Assembly: GCF_000972785.3 (NCBI RefSeq)
Contig: NZ_CP011253.3
Location: 5,332,001 to 5,396,000 of the forward strand
Origin: Pandoraea oxalativorans
Lineage (GTDB): Bacteria > Pseudomonadota > Gammaproteobacteria > Burkholderiales > Burkholderiaceae
DNA length: 64,000 nucleotides
Reading direction: 5' to 3'
This document shows positions 34,225 through 43,739 of the stretch, in pieces. Every line of letters starts with the position of its first letter. Within the stretch, counting starts at the first letter, position 1. The translations under genes and the position numbers were made by a program. Below the pieces are notes generated by a model, which ran no database searches, had not been told where the DNA came from, and saw only the letters and a program-made list of their open reading frames with translations.

Positions 34225-36141
34225 TTAAGACACGGAGTGCACCGCACGTTGGTTGACCGTGTACAGATGGTCGCGAATTTCCGACTCCGGACGGAAACCC
34301 GACACGCAATTACGTAGCGTGTTGATGATGACGTCGTGTTTGTTGTTCCGGCACGCGTCGGCAAGAATCTCCAGCACTCCTTCCAGCTCTTTACGGCCAA
34401 TGAAGTGTTCGTTGGCCATCATGATCTTTGCGTGCGGCGTCCCGGTCACGTCATCGCCGATCAGCAATTCCTCGTAAAGCTTCTCACCAGGACGCAACCC
34501 GCTGAATTCGATGGCGATATCACCGTTATTGCGCCCCTCTTCCGCAACGGAAAATCCAGAAAGGTGGATCATGCGACGCGCCAGATCTACGATTCGCACG
34601 GGCTCCCCCATATCAAGCACGAAGACTTCCCCTGATGCCCCCATCGCACCGGCCTGAATCACCAACTGCGCAGCTTCAGGGATTGTCATGAAATACCGGT
34701 TGATTTCAGGATGCGTGACCGTCACGGGCCCGCCCGCGAGAATCTGCTTACGGAAAAGCGGCACCACAGAACCCGACGATCCCAGGACGTTGCCGAACCT
34801 CACCATACAGAACCGGGTCTTGACGCTCGGATCGTTGGCAAACGCCTGAAGCACCAGTTCGGCGAAGCGTTTTGTAGCGCCCATGACGTTGGTTGGGCGC
34901 ACGGCCTTGTCCGTGGATATGAGCACAAACGTGTCCACTCCCGCCGCGATCGCCGCTTCTGCGGCGGCTTTCGTGCCAAATGTGTTATTGAGCACGCCTT
35001 CAGTCATGTTGAACTCAACTAAAGGCACGTGCTTGTAGGCTGCGGCGTGATACACGGTCTGCACGCCATAGCGACGCATGATGTCCGTGACACGATCGCG
35101 ATTCTGTACCGAACCAAGTACCGGCACGATCTCGATGTCGCTGAATTCACGCTGACCGACGACCAGTTCCAATTCCTGCGCGATGGAATACAGCGCGTAC
35201 TCCGAAAGCTCATACAGAACCAAGCGGCGAGGACGCAGCAATACGATCTGTCGGCAAAGTTCCGAGCCGATCGATCCGCCAGCACCGGTGACCAAAACGT
35301 TCTTGTTTCGAACATTGGCCTCCAGTAGTCTCTGATCGGGCGGTACCGTTTCTCGTCCTAACAGGTCGTCGATCTCGATTTCTCGCACATCGGTCGCTCG
35401 TACCGTCCCGCCGACCAGATCGGCCATCCCCGGAATCGCCCGCACTTCCACCCGCAACGCTTCGAGCTTATTGATGATTTCAATGCGGCGGCTACGTCCG
35501 GCCGACGGAATTGCCAGCAGAATCTGCTCAACCTGGAAGCGGTTGACCAACTTCGGCAAATCCTTGGGATCGCGCACGCGCAGGCCCATGATTTCCAGAC
35601 TGTGCAGCGCGGGATTGTCATCCACAAACATGATCGGCTGATATTCCTTGCCTGCACGTAACGCCACGGCCAACTGACAGCCAGCACTCCCCGATCCGTA
35701 AATGATGACAGCGCGACCACGCTCGGAAGGGCGCCAGTTCAACAGCGCCGCGCGTGCAAGAAGGCGGCTTCCCACGATGTAGACGACGGAAATCACCCAG
35801 TAAATGAGCAACGCGCCTCGTGGAACCGGCGGCAGAATCAGCAACGTCAACGTGCCCGCGAACGCCCACACGGAAAGCGTCACGGCAAGCACAATCATGA
35901 GCATCGCGCGCGTACCCATAAACCGCACGACTGCGCGATACAAGCCAAGGCACATGAATATCGGGATCGCCAGTGCGGATGTCAGAACGTACACCCACCA
36001 GGCGTGGATTTGCGGGAACTGCCAAAGTTCGAGACGCAGTCCGATGGCGGTCCACAATGATAACGGCAGCAGAATGGCATCCGCTGCGGCCATCACGGTG
36101 ATCTTTGCACTACGCGGCAGATTCACGATCATACTGAGCAT
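34225..36141 (-). CDS. wbpM: Membrane UDP-GlcNAc 4,6-dehydratase (WbpM/PglF/CapD type)
   Basis: A 638-residue inner-membrane protein. The first ~135 residues hold four hydrophobic helices; then a CoA-binding-like domain (GSGSAGCQLAVAL) and the SDR dehydratase domain with NAD motif GAGGSIGSELCRQ and active-site STDKAVRPTNVMGATKR, where Met replaces the usual Tyr as in WbpM/PglF. It makes UDP-4-keto-6-deoxy-GlcNAc, the substrate for the adjacent aminotransferase. It is the last gene of the ten-gene minus-strand operon, starting 5 bases after the aminotransferase stop. Confidence 0.92.
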   Translation of the reverse strand: MLSMIVNLPRSAKITVMAAADAILLPLSLWTAIGLRLELWQFPQIHAWWVYVLTSALAIPIFMCLGLYRAVVRFMGTRAMLMIVLAVTLSVWAFAGTLTLLILPPVPRGALLIYWVISVVYIVGSRLLARAALLNWRPSERGRAVIIYGSGSAGCQLAVALRAGKEYQPIMFVDDNPALHSLEIMGLRVRDPKDLPKLVNRFQVEQILLAIPSAGRSRRIEIINKLEALRVEVRAIPGMADLVGGTVRATDVREIEIDDLLGRETVPPDQRLLEANVRNKNVLVTGAGGSIGSELCRQIVLLRPRRLVLYELSEYALYSIAQELELVVGQREFSDIEIVPVLGSVQNRDRVTDIMRRYGVQTVYHAAAYKHVPLVEFNMTEGVLNNTFGTKAAAEAAIAAGVDTFVLISTDKAVRPTNVMGATKRFAELVLQAFANDPSVKTRFCMVRFGNVLGSSGSVVPLFRKQILAGGPVTVTHPEINRYFMTIPEAAQLVIQAGAMGASGEVFVLDMGEPVRIVDLARRMIHLSGFSVAEEGRNNGDIAIEFSGLRPGEKLYEELLIGDDVTGTPHAKIMMANEHFIGRKELEGVLEILADACRNNKHDVIINTLRNCVSGFRPESEIRDHLYTVNQRAVHSVS

Positions 36142-36146
36142 ATTGT

Positions 36147-37322
36147 TTAGCGCGCGGCCGCCGTCAATACCTCTTCCAGTTCGCGGCAGACAAACGCCAT
36201 CTCGTCGTCGGTCAACGTGGGATGCACCAGGAACATCAGGCTCGTGTCGCCCAATTCTCGTGCAACTGGCAGACGCTCTTCAGGCCGCCAGCCAGTGTTG
36301 TCGAACGCTTTCTCCAGATAAACCTCCGAACACGATCCCTGATAAGCAGGCACGCCCCTCGACGTCAGCGCCTCGATGATCTTGTCCCGGGTCCAACCGT
36401 CGCGCAAACGCTCAGGGCGAACAAAGACATAGTGCTTGTATTCGGCATGCTCAATATCAGCCGGAATGGCAGGCACACGAACCACATCGTGTTTGCGCAG
36501 TACCTCGTCTAGCCGTGCCGCGAGCGCCTGGCGCCGCGCCTTCCACGTATCGAGTCGGCGCAATTGAATGCGGCCAATCGCCGACTGCATTTCGGTGATT
36601 CGCCAATTGGTGCCGAACGATTCGTGCAGCCAGCGGAACCCCGGCGGGTGTTGCTTCTCGTAGACTGCGTCGTACGACTTGCCGTGGTCTTTGAATGCCC
36701 AGGCAGCCTTCCACCAATCGGTGTTGTCCATCGTGAGCATGCCGCCCTCACCACCAGTCGTCATGATCTTGTCCTGACAAAACGACCATGCACCCATGTG
36801 CCCGATAGTGCCGACGTGGCGCCCCTTGTACTTGGCGCCATGCGCCTGCGCACAATCCTCGATCACATACAGATTATGCGCTTCGGCGAGCGCCATGATC
36901 GGGTCCATGTCGCAGGGCCAGCCGGCCAGGTGAACACAGAGAATTGCCTTGGTCCGCGACGTGATAGCGGGCGCAATGGTTTGCGCCGTAATGTTCTGCG
37001 AGTCCCGATCGACATCGACAAAGACGGGAATCGCTCCCGCATTGATCACCGAGCTGGCGGAGGCAAGGAAAGTACGCGACGTCACGATGACCTCGTCACC
37101 CGCGCCGATGCCCAGAACATGGAGCGCAAGATCTAGCGCAAGTGTGCCATTCGCCAACGCGATGGCGTGCCGAGACCCAATGTATGCGGCGAATTCCTTT
37201 TCGAATTCGCGGCTTTCCGAGCCCGTCCAGTAATTAACCTTATTCGAGCGGAGGACAGCGGCAACGGCCTCTACTTCGTCTTCCGAATAGCTGGGCCAGG
37301 GAGAGAGTCGAGTATTGAGCAT
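36147..37322 (-). CDS. DegT/DnrJ/EryC1 PLP-dependent sugar aminotransferase (PglE/WbpE-like)
   Basis: A 391-residue sugar aminotransferase. The Schiff-base lysine is in WSFCQDKIMTTGGEGGML, aspartate for the PLP ring is in IEDCAQAHG, and the N-terminus starts LSPWPSYSEDEVEAV. With the WbpM-type dehydratase following and the PglC-like transferase preceding, it should aminate C4 of UDP-4-keto-6-deoxy-GlcNAc to give a bacillosamine-type precursor. The open frame extends to 37460, but the ATG at 37322 matches the family N-terminus and avoids overlapping the upstream gene. The product stereochemistry (bacillosamine versus 4-amino-FucNAc type) is not readable. Confidence 0.88.
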   Translation of the reverse strand: MLNTRLSPWPSYSEDEVEAVAAVLRSNKVNYWTGSESREFEKEFAAYIGSRHAIALANGTLALDLALHVLGIGAGDEVIVTSRTFLASASSVINAGAIPVFVDVDRDSQNITAQTIAPAITSRTKAILCVHLAGWPCDMDPIMALAEAHNLYVIEDCAQAHGAKYKGRHVGTIGHMGAWSFCQDKIMTTGGEGGMLTMDNTDWWKAAWAFKDHGKSYDAVYEKQHPPGFRWLHESFGTNWRITEMQSAIGRIQLRRLDTWKARRQALAARLDEVLRKHDVVRVPAIPADIEHAEYKHYVFVRPERLRDGWTRDKIIEALTSRGVPAYQGSCSEVYLEKAFDNTGWRPEERLPVARELGDTSLMFLVHPTLTDDEMAFVCRELEEVLTAAAR

Positions 37323-37377
37323 CTGACGGTTCTGGGAGAGTCTGTCGATTAATGTAATGTTCTTGTCGCGATCGGCG

Positions 37378-37986
37378 TCAGGGCCGCTTCGTCTCGGCCT
37401 GACTGCCTTTGAACGCGGGCATTGTGGCCTCACCGGCAGCGGAGATGCCATCACGGGCAAACACTTTCTTAACGGTGAGCAACAGGATCTTGATATCCAG
37501 CGCGAATGACTGGTTGTCTACGTACCAGACATCCAGACGGAACTTGTCGTCCCACGAAATCGCGTTACGACCATTGACTTGCGCCCATCCTGTAATGCCC
37601 GGACGTACTTCGTGACGCCGCGCTTGCTCGGGACTGTAGAGCGGCAGGTAGGCCGTGAGGAGCGGACGTGGCCCGACAAGGCTCATGTCACCTTTGAGCA
37701 CATTCCAAAGCCCAGGCAATTCATCCAGACTGCTGCTGCGCAAGAACTTGCCAAAACGCGTCAAGCGCTCGCTATCCGGCAGGAGGTTACCGTCCTTGTC
37801 TCGCGCATCCGACATACTACGGAACTTGCACATCCGAAACGGTTGGCCATCCTTGCCCGGACGGACTTGCCGGAACAATACGGGGCGACCCAATGCAATC
37901 GCGACCCAGACCGAAACAACCAACAGTATCGGACTCAGTGCAATCAACGCGCACAGGGCGACAAGAAAATCAAAAGTCCGCTTCAT
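37378..37986 (-). CDS. Undecaprenyl-phosphate sugar phosphotransferase, PglC-like initiating transferase
   Basis: A 202-residue small monotopic phosphoglycosyl transferase that loads the first sugar-1-phosphate onto undecaprenyl phosphate. It has a single N-terminal re-entrant hydrophobic helix (FLVALCALIALSPILLVVSVWVAI), PFRMCKFRSM, the catalytic Asp-Glu pair in SLDELPGLWNVL, MSLVGPRPLL and RPGITGWAQVNGRN. Small size without extra helices is PglC-like, which prefers bacillosamine-type sugars and fits the neighbouring dehydratase and aminotransferase. Its ATG overlaps the stop of the preceding glycosyltransferase (ATGA at 37983-37986). Confidence 0.9.
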   Translation of the reverse strand: MKRTFDFLVALCALIALSPILLVVSVWVAIALGRPVLFRQVRPGKDGQPFRMCKFRSMSDARDKDGNLLPDSERLTRFGKFLRSSSLDELPGLWNVLKGDMSLVGPRPLLTAYLPLYSPEQARRHEVRPGITGWAQVNGRNAISWDDKFRLDVWYVDNQSFALDIKILLLTVKKVFARDGISAAGEATMPAFKGSQAETKRP

Positions 37987-39218
37987 GCCTGCCTCCGCTC
38001 CGCGACGACCCGCTCAAAGACTTCACCAAACTTTGACACGTTGACAGCAACCGATAGGTGGTCCCGATAAAATGCCGCGCCTCGTGAGCCCATGGCGACG
38101 AGCTCTTCACGCGACAACGCGGCGAAACGACAAGCGGCCTCCGCTATTGCTACAGGATCTTGCGGCGTCGCAACAAATCCTGCGCCCGCTTGTTCGACGA
38201 GTGCCGCGGCATCGCCACGCACCGCCATCAGGATGGGCTTTCCGACCGCCATATAGGCCTGCGTCTTGGACGGAATCGTGATCGCGAACAACGGATCGTC
38301 CTTTAAATGGACGAGCAAAACATCTGCCGCATTGAGTAGCGCACCAACTTCCGACATCGGCATGCGAGGTATAAAGCGGACGTTCTCCAATTGCTGCGAC
38401 GCAGCGGACGCCTTGAGTCGTTCGACTTCGATACCACCGCCAACAAATACGAACTGAATCTCCGGGCGCTTCGGTGCCACAAGCTTCGCGGCGTCGAGCA
38501 CAGCGTCGAGCGCCTGTGCCTTACCCATGGTTCCCGCAAAGACAATATTGAACTTGCCGGCGAAGCCGTAGGGATCGCCCTCGGCCGGACGCGCGGCCGC
38601 TTGCGTCAAACCGGTCTCATCGCACCAATTATAGATAACGTCGAGCTTCCCGGCCGGGACACCGCGTTCTTGCAACAGGCGTTGGAAGCCCGGCGAAAGC
38701 ACCACTACCCTTGCCGCACGACGATAGACCCAATCGCAGAATTTGCTCACGACGTTCAGCGCGCGCTCGCTATTAAGCATGCCCGTCGCGCGCAACGTGT
38801 CAGGCCACATGTCCTGAATGTCACACACCACCGGCGTACGACGGAACATCCCGATAAGCGAAGCGGCCATACCAACGGTAAGTGGCGGATGATATGCGTA
38901 GATCACATCCGCACGACCTGCGCCAAAAATGCCGTACAGCGTCGCTGATGCGGCATAACTCGCATAGTTCGCGACTCGGCGCATCGCCGAACCGTCATGG
39001 CTCGGATACAACGGAACACGCGTGATGCGCACGCCGTCCATGACTTCTCGCTGAAGCAAACGCACCTTGTAGCCGTCGTAGACCTTGCCGCCGGGGTAGT
39101 TCGGAAACCCGGTTATGACATCCACCTCATGCCCAGCCGCGACTAGCGCCTTGGCAAACATTAGTCCCTTGAATGTCGGCTCCGGATCGAACCATTGCGA
39201 AACGATAAGTACTTTCAC
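37983..39218 (-). CDS. wbuB: Family 4 glycosyltransferase, WbuB-like (probable L-FucNAc transferase)
   Basis: A 411-residue GT-B fold transferase. The start MKVLIVSQWFDPEPTFKG, DVITGFPNYPGGKVYDGY and IQDMWPDTLRATGM are typical of WbuB, which follows fnlABC in E. coli O26 and moves L-FucNAc. The C-terminal domain has the IVFAGTMGKAQALDAVLDAA donor-site start and the IPSKTQAYMAVGKPIL nucleotide-binding region. Its place right after the fnlC gene (63-base gap) supports the donor sugar assignment. Acceptor and linkage are unknown. Confidence 0.85.
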   Translation of the reverse strand: MKVLIVSQWFDPEPTFKGLMFAKALVAAGHEVDVITGFPNYPGGKVYDGYKVRLLQREVMDGVRITRVPLYPSHDGSAMRRVANYASYAASATLYGIFGAGRADVIYAYHPPLTVGMAASLIGMFRRTPVVCDIQDMWPDTLRATGMLNSERALNVVSKFCDWVYRRAARVVVLSPGFQRLLQERGVPAGKLDVIYNWCDETGLTQAAARPAEGDPYGFAGKFNIVFAGTMGKAQALDAVLDAAKLVAPKRPEIQFVFVGGGIEVERLKASAASQQLENVRFIPRMPMSEVGALLNAADVLLVHLKDDPLFAITIPSKTQAYMAVGKPILMAVRGDAAALVEQAGAGFVATPQDPVAIAEAACRFAALSREELVAMGSRGAAFYRDHLSVAVNVSKFGEVFERVVAERRQA

Positions 39219-39281
39219 TTCATTGCCATCCTGTAACCGGCCGTGCTGCTCAGGTTATGCTTTGCTTGTTGACGACACGGC

Positions 39282-40415
39282 TCAGACAGTCTGGCGCCAA
39301 ACAGTGCGCCGGACATAGTCGGTGTAGCTGAGGATAATGCGCAGAACTTTGTCGGAAACGTTGGGCATGCTGTAATCGGCCACTTGTCGGAGCAGACGAT
39401 TCTCGCCGCGCGGCTGGTCCGCAAGGATCGCCAGCGCCTGCAACACTCGGTCAGCATCAACGCCCGTCATCATGACGGAGGCCTCTTCCATGCCTTCCGG
39501 GCGCTCGTGCGCTTCGCGGATATTGACGGCCGGGAAGTTCAGAATCGACGATTCTTCCGTAATCGTCCCGCTGTCCGAAAGCACCGCTCTTGCGTCGCGC
39601 TGAAGCCGGATGTAATCCAGGAAACCTAGAGGCTTGAGTAACCGGACGTTGGGCGCAAATGTCAGCCCGGCCGCTTCGATGCGCTTCTTCGTACGCGGGT
39701 GCGTCGACACGATCACTGGTTCGCCATAGGCATTCGCAACCGCGTTGAGCGTTTCGCCAAGCTTGGCGAGATTCACGGGCGAATCGACGTTTTCCTCGCG
39801 GTGCGCACTGACCACGAAATACTTGCCGGCCTCGAGACCCAGCTCGCCCAGTACGTTGGAGCTGTCGACCTTCGGCGCGTAATGCGTCAGCACCTCAAAC
39901 ATCGGGCTCCCGGTCTTGATAACGCGATCCGGTGGCAATCCTTCGCGCAGCAAATACTCCCGCGCGATATCGCTGTACGTCAGGTTGATGTCCGAGGTAT
40001 GGTCAACGATACGACGGTTGGTTTCTTCCGGCACGCGCTGGTCGAAGCAACGATTCCCCGCTTCCATGTGGAAAATCGGGATTTTGCGGCGCTTTGCGGG
40101 GATGGCGGCGAGGCAACTGTTCGTATCGCCCAGCACCAGCACGGCATCCGGGCAAACCGATTCCATCACCCGATCCGCCGCAATGATGACTTTACCAATC
40201 GTTTCCGCGGCATTCGCACCCGCAGCGTTCAGGAAATGGTCCGGCCGACGCGCCTCGAGATCGCGAAAGAAGATTTCGTTGAGTTCGTAATCGTAATTCT
40301 GGCCCGTATGAACAATGACATGATCGCAATACTGGTCCAGACGCGCCATCACACGCGAGAGTCGAATGATCTCAGGACGTGTCCCGAGAACGGTCATCAC
40401 TTTCATTTTGCGCAT
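39282..40415 (-). CDS. fnlC: UDP-N-acetyl-L-fucosamine synthase, 2-epimerase (FnlC/WbjD type)
   Basis: A 377-residue WecB-fold epimerase. Motifs are [61 protein letters not shown] and VSAHREENV. It performs the last step to UDP-L-FucNAc (2-epimerisation of UDP-PneNAc). FnlC/WbjD is distinguished from WecB mainly by context, and here fnlA and fnlB lie just upstream on the same strand. The ATG at 40415 comes 4 bases after the fnlB stop, with AAGGTG upstream. Confidence 0.88.
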   Translation of the reverse strand: MRKMKVMTVLGTRPEIIRLSRVMARLDQYCDHVIVHTGQNYDYELNEIFFRDLEARRPDHFLNAAGANAAETIGKVIIAADRVMESVCPDAVLVLGDTNSCLAAIPAKRRKIPIFHMEAGNRCFDQRVPEETNRRIVDHTSDINLTYSDIAREYLLREGLPPDRVIKTGSPMFEVLTHYAPKVDSSNVLGELGLEAGKYFVVSAHREENVDSPVNLAKLGETLNAVANAYGEPVIVSTHPRTKKRIEAAGLTFAPNVRLLKPLGFLDYIRLQRDARAVLSDSGTITEESSILNFPAVNIREAHERPEGMEEASVMMTGVDADRVLQALAILADQPRGENRLLRQVADYSMPNVSDKVLRIILSYTDYVRRTVWRQTV

Positions 40416-40418
40416 GAC

Positions 40419-41525
40419 TTACACCTTGTGCGCTACCGTATCGGGTCGCGAACGATCAAAAATTTCATTTGCCCACAGCATCACGACCATTTCATCTTCA
40501 CCGATGTTGGTGATGTCATGCGCCCAACCCGGCACCGTTTCCACGATTTGAGCCTTCTCGCCACTCACTTCAATTTCGAGGCGCTGACCTGACACGATGT
40601 GGCGAAACCCGAAGCGGGCGCGCCCCTTGATGACGAGGAATTTTTCGGTTTTGGAATGGTGATAGTGACCACCGCGCGTCACCCCGGGATGGGCTGTGAA
40701 ATACGAAAACTGCCCTGCATCGGGTGTCTTGAGCATTTCCACGAAAACGCCACGTGCATCGCCGTACATCGGAACATCGTAAGCGAAATCATCGTCCGGC
40801 AAAAAGCTCACGTAAGTCGAATACAGCGCACGCACGAGGCCTGTACCGACACGTTCGCTCACCAGCGAATCTCGGCTCTGTCGGAATGCGCGAATCTGAT
40901 CCGCGAGTTCACCGACCGTCGTCTCGTAAACCGGGCTGACATCGACGAATCCGGGCGCGGGCGCATTGTCGGCGAGCAGCGCCAAAAATGCCGCACAAAC
41001 GTCATCGACATAGACCATACGCACCTTGGCGTCCGGCGCGTGAATCTCGATCGGCAAGCCGCGTGCAATGTTGTGACAAAAAGTGGCGACCGCCGAGTTG
41101 TAGTTCGGGCGACTCCATTTACCGAAAATATTCGGCAACCGGTACAGATACACTGCGGCGCCGGTGCGCTGCGCGTACGCCTGCAAGGCCAGTTCAGCGC
41201 CGACCTTGCTTTGCCCGTAAGGATTCTCCGCTGTGGCCTGAGTCGACGAGGTGTAGGCAACGGGCACCTTGCGGCCAGTCGCTACCAACTTCTCAACTAA
41301 CGTTTGCGTGAAATCGACGTTGCCCGAGACAAATTCGTCGGGTGACTTCGGACGATTGACGCCCGCAAGATGGAACACGAAGTCCGCATCGCGCAGGCCA
41401 GCGTCGAGCGCTTCGTCCGACGTGTCGCGACCAACACGCACCAATTCATGCCCGCCCATCTCCTCGAGATGGACCAACAAATTCCTGCCGACAAAACCGT
41501 TCGCACCGGTCACAACGATCTTCAT
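40419..41525 (-). CDS. fnlB: Bifunctional C3-epimerase/C4-reductase for UDP-L-FucNAc (FnlB/WbjC/CapF type)
   Basis: A 368-residue two-domain enzyme. The N-terminal SDR domain begins VTGANGFVGRNLL with NPYGQSKVGAELAL as active-site Tyr/Lys; the C-terminal ~110 residues are a cupin with the metal-binding HYHHSKTEKFLVIKG segment. This pairing is diagnostic of CapF/WbjC. It works between FnlA and FnlC. The ATG at 41525 follows the fnlA stop by 4 bases; an upstream start at 41570 would overlap fnlA and is not conserved. Confidence 0.9.
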   Translation of the reverse strand: MKIVVTGANGFVGRNLLVHLEEMGGHELVRVGRDTSDEALDAGLRDADFVFHLAGVNRPKSPDEFVSGNVDFTQTLVEKLVATGRKVPVAYTSSTQATAENPYGQSKVGAELALQAYAQRTGAAVYLYRLPNIFGKWSRPNYNSAVATFCHNIARGLPIEIHAPDAKVRMVYVDDVCAAFLALLADNAPAPGFVDVSPVYETTVGELADQIRAFRQSRDSLVSERVGTGLVRALYSTYVSFLPDDDFAYDVPMYGDARGVFVEMLKTPDAGQFSYFTAHPGVTRGGHYHHSKTEKFLVIKGRARFGFRHIVSGQRLEIEVSGEKAQIVETVPGWAHDITNIGEDEMVVMLWANEIFDRSRPDTVAHKV

Positions 41526-41529
41526 CGGA

Positions 41530-42576
41530 TCACTCCTCCGGCTGAGCGTCTTGCCCTGCTTGCAAAGCACGCATAAATGCGAGCTTCTGCAACAGCACCT
41601 TCATGCCAGCGATGTCCAGGCGCTCGGTGTTGTGGGAGTTGTAGTCCTCTGCAGTCGAAATACTCGTCTCGCCTTGTTCGACATACTTGCCGTAGTTGAG
41701 ATCACGCAGGTCAGGCGGAACACGATAGTAGTCGCCACGATCTTCCGCGGCCGCAAGCTCTTCTCTGCTAAGCAACGTTTCATACAACTTTTCGCCGTGA
41801 CGCGTACCGATCACGTTGATCGGATGCTCGGGCTTGCCAAGCATTTCTCGAAGCGCGCGCGCGAGCGTCTCTACCGTCGCCGCCGGCGCCTTCTGAACAA
41901 AGATGTCGCCGTTACGACCATGCTGGAAAGCGTAAAGCACCAGTTCCACCGCGTCATCGAGCGTCATCATGAAACGGGTCATCAGCAGATCAGTCACCGT
42001 GATCGGCTTACCGTCGCGCATCTGCTGCACGAACAACGGGATTACCGAACCACGCGATGCCATGACGTTGCCGTAGCGCGTGCCGCAAATCACCGTCTTG
42101 TTGTCGTCCGCCGAGCGCGACTTCGCGACCATGACCTTTTCCATCATGGCTTTCGAAATGCCCATCGCGTTAATGGGATAGACAGCCTTATCGGTACTCA
42201 GGCAGACAACGCGCGACACGCCGCTTTGGATCGCCGCTTCGAGCACATTTTCCGTACCCATCACGTTGGTCTTAACCGCTTCCATCGGATGAAACTCACA
42301 CGACGGAACCTGCTTCAGTGCAGCCGCATGAAACACGAAGTCCACGCCGCGAATCGCATTGATCACCGAAGCCGGATCGCGGACGTCGCCAATGTAGAAC
42401 TTGAGCTTGTCGCTGTTATAGCGCTTGCGCATGTCGTCCTGCTTCTTTTCATCGCGACTGAAAATACGGATTTCACCGATATCAGTATCGAGAAAGCGGC
42501 GCAGTACCGCATTGCCAAACGAACCCGTGCCGCCGGTAATCAACAGCACTTTGTTTTTGAACGAACTGATACTCAT
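41530..42576 (-). CDS. fnlA: UDP-GlcNAc 4,6-dehydratase/5-epimerase (FnlA/WbjB/CapE type)
   Basis: A 348-residue soluble SDR dehydratase. The NAD motif is TGGTGSFGNAVL and the active site is STDKAVYPINAMGISK, with Met in place of Tyr. The C-terminal GTRHGEKLYETLLSREE segment is typical of CapE/FnlA. It starts the three-step conversion of UDP-GlcNAc to UDP-L-FucNAc. Its start overlaps the polymerase gene by four bases (42573-42576), so the genes are translationally coupled. It differs from the WbpM paralogue at 34225 by lacking the membrane domain. Confidence 0.92.
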   Translation of the reverse strand: MSISSFKNKVLLITGGTGSFGNAVLRRFLDTDIGEIRIFSRDEKKQDDMRKRYNSDKLKFYIGDVRDPASVINAIRGVDFVFHAAALKQVPSCEFHPMEAVKTNVMGTENVLEAAIQSGVSRVVCLSTDKAVYPINAMGISKAMMEKVMVAKSRSADDNKTVICGTRYGNVMASRGSVIPLFVQQMRDGKPITVTDLLMTRFMMTLDDAVELVLYAFQHGRNGDIFVQKAPAATVETLARALREMLGKPEHPINVIGTRHGEKLYETLLSREELAAAEDRGDYYRVPPDLRDLNYGKYVEQGETSISTAEDYNSHNTERLDIAGMKVLLQKLAFMRALQAGQDAQPEE

Positions 42577-43727
42577 TGTAAATGGGCCTCAAATCTTCGG
42601 TAATACTCAAGCGTTCTGCCGAGCCCGTCCCCAATATCTCCCGTGAATTTGTATTCGAGATATGAGTAGTACGGTATGTAAGGCTCGATCAGAGGGTTTA
42701 CTAGTTGATAAACAAGCGCCGAGACAACAAATGCCAACGACGTCGACGCTACAACCGTTCGCACAACGATCGGCTGCATCGAAACAGCCTGATATAGCAG
42801 AATCGCCTGCGGAAGCACTGCGAGATACTGCGCGCGGTTCCAGAAAATCGGAAAATCGAACAAGAGACCTTGAAATGCGATCTGAAGAATTATCGCACCG
42901 AAAAGTAGCTCCTGAAACCGACTGCGCTCCGGGAGCCGTTTATTGACCCACAGGAAGATCCCACAGTTTACCAGCAGGTAGGCGATGGCCCCGGGAGAGC
43001 GTTCGAACGCCCCCGTCGACGCGTAGATGGCGGCCTTCTCCGAGATGAACGACAAACTTAGCTTGGACAACGCCTCGAGTGCGAGGGATGCGACACCAAT
43101 GCCGAGTGCGTAAAACAGAAGTACGACGCCGACGAACAAAACGGGACGCCTCATCACGAAGCGAACGCCCTTACGCCAATATACGAAAAAATAGATAACG
43201 CTGGAATATTGAAATCCAACGCCTATAACACTACAGAACATCGCCATATTGTTGCGGCCACGGGACGCATACATCATTCCGATCATGAACATTGAAACGG
43301 CCAATGACTGACGGAACACGCCCATTTGCAACGGCAGATACACAAGGCAAAAATAAAAAGCGCAACAGAAAACGAGATCGGCTCGGGCGAGCTTTACAAA
43401 TCGATACAAAACCCAAATATTGAACGTGGCGATCACAACCAAAAGGACCTGAAAACTCCCAGTCATCTTTGCCACAACAATATTCAGCAACACATACAGT
43501 GGCTCCATCGGCACCATTCCGGAACCGTCACCTATGTAATCCGGAGCGTACTGATCAAAGAATGCTTGATAGACGAGCCAATCGTAGCCCGTGCGGTATC
43601 GCAACGCGGCCAGCGCCCATAGCGCGAGAACAGCAAGCGCCCCGAGCGAGAGGATTCGCTTTCGCCATACAACCTGCACCAGCGCAGCAATGCTGAGGAC
43701 GAATGCGATAACGAGATAAAAACTCAT
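42573..43727 (-). CDS. EpsG-family membrane protein, probable O-antigen/capsule polymerase (Wzy)
   Basis: A 384-residue polytopic protein with about ten hydrophobic segments. It has the EpsG-family features RYRTGYDWLVYQAFFDQY near the N-terminus (periplasmic loop after helix 2) and YLPLQMGVFRQSLAVSMFM (the FRQ motif). This family contains Wzy-type polymerases. Wzy proteins vary strongly, so function is drawn from topology, the GYDW...RQ pattern and its place between glycosyltransferase and sugar genes. It is lower in GC than its neighbours. Confidence 0.78.
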   Translation of the reverse strand: MSFYLVIAFVLSIAALVQVVWRKRILSLGALAVLALWALAALRYRTGYDWLVYQAFFDQYAPDYIGDGSGMVPMEPLYVLLNIVVAKMTGSFQVLLVVIATFNIWVLYRFVKLARADLVFCCAFYFCLVYLPLQMGVFRQSLAVSMFMIGMMYASRGRNNMAMFCSVIGVGFQYSSVIYFFVYWRKGVRFVMRRPVLFVGVVLLFYALGIGVASLALEALSKLSLSFISEKAAIYASTGAFERSPGAIAYLLVNCGIFLWVNKRLPERSRFQELLFGAIILQIAFQGLLFDFPIFWNRAQYLAVLPQAILLYQAVSMQPIVVRTVVASTSLAFVVSALVYQLVNPLIEPYIPYYSYLEYKFTGDIGDGLGRTLEYYRRFEAHLQ

Positions 43728-43739
43728 AGACGCTCGGAC

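Noticed and set aside
39282..40415. Labelling the epimerase as WecB
   Set aside because: It follows fnlA and fnlB directly and precedes a WbuB-like transferase, so FnlC/WbjD is the better call.
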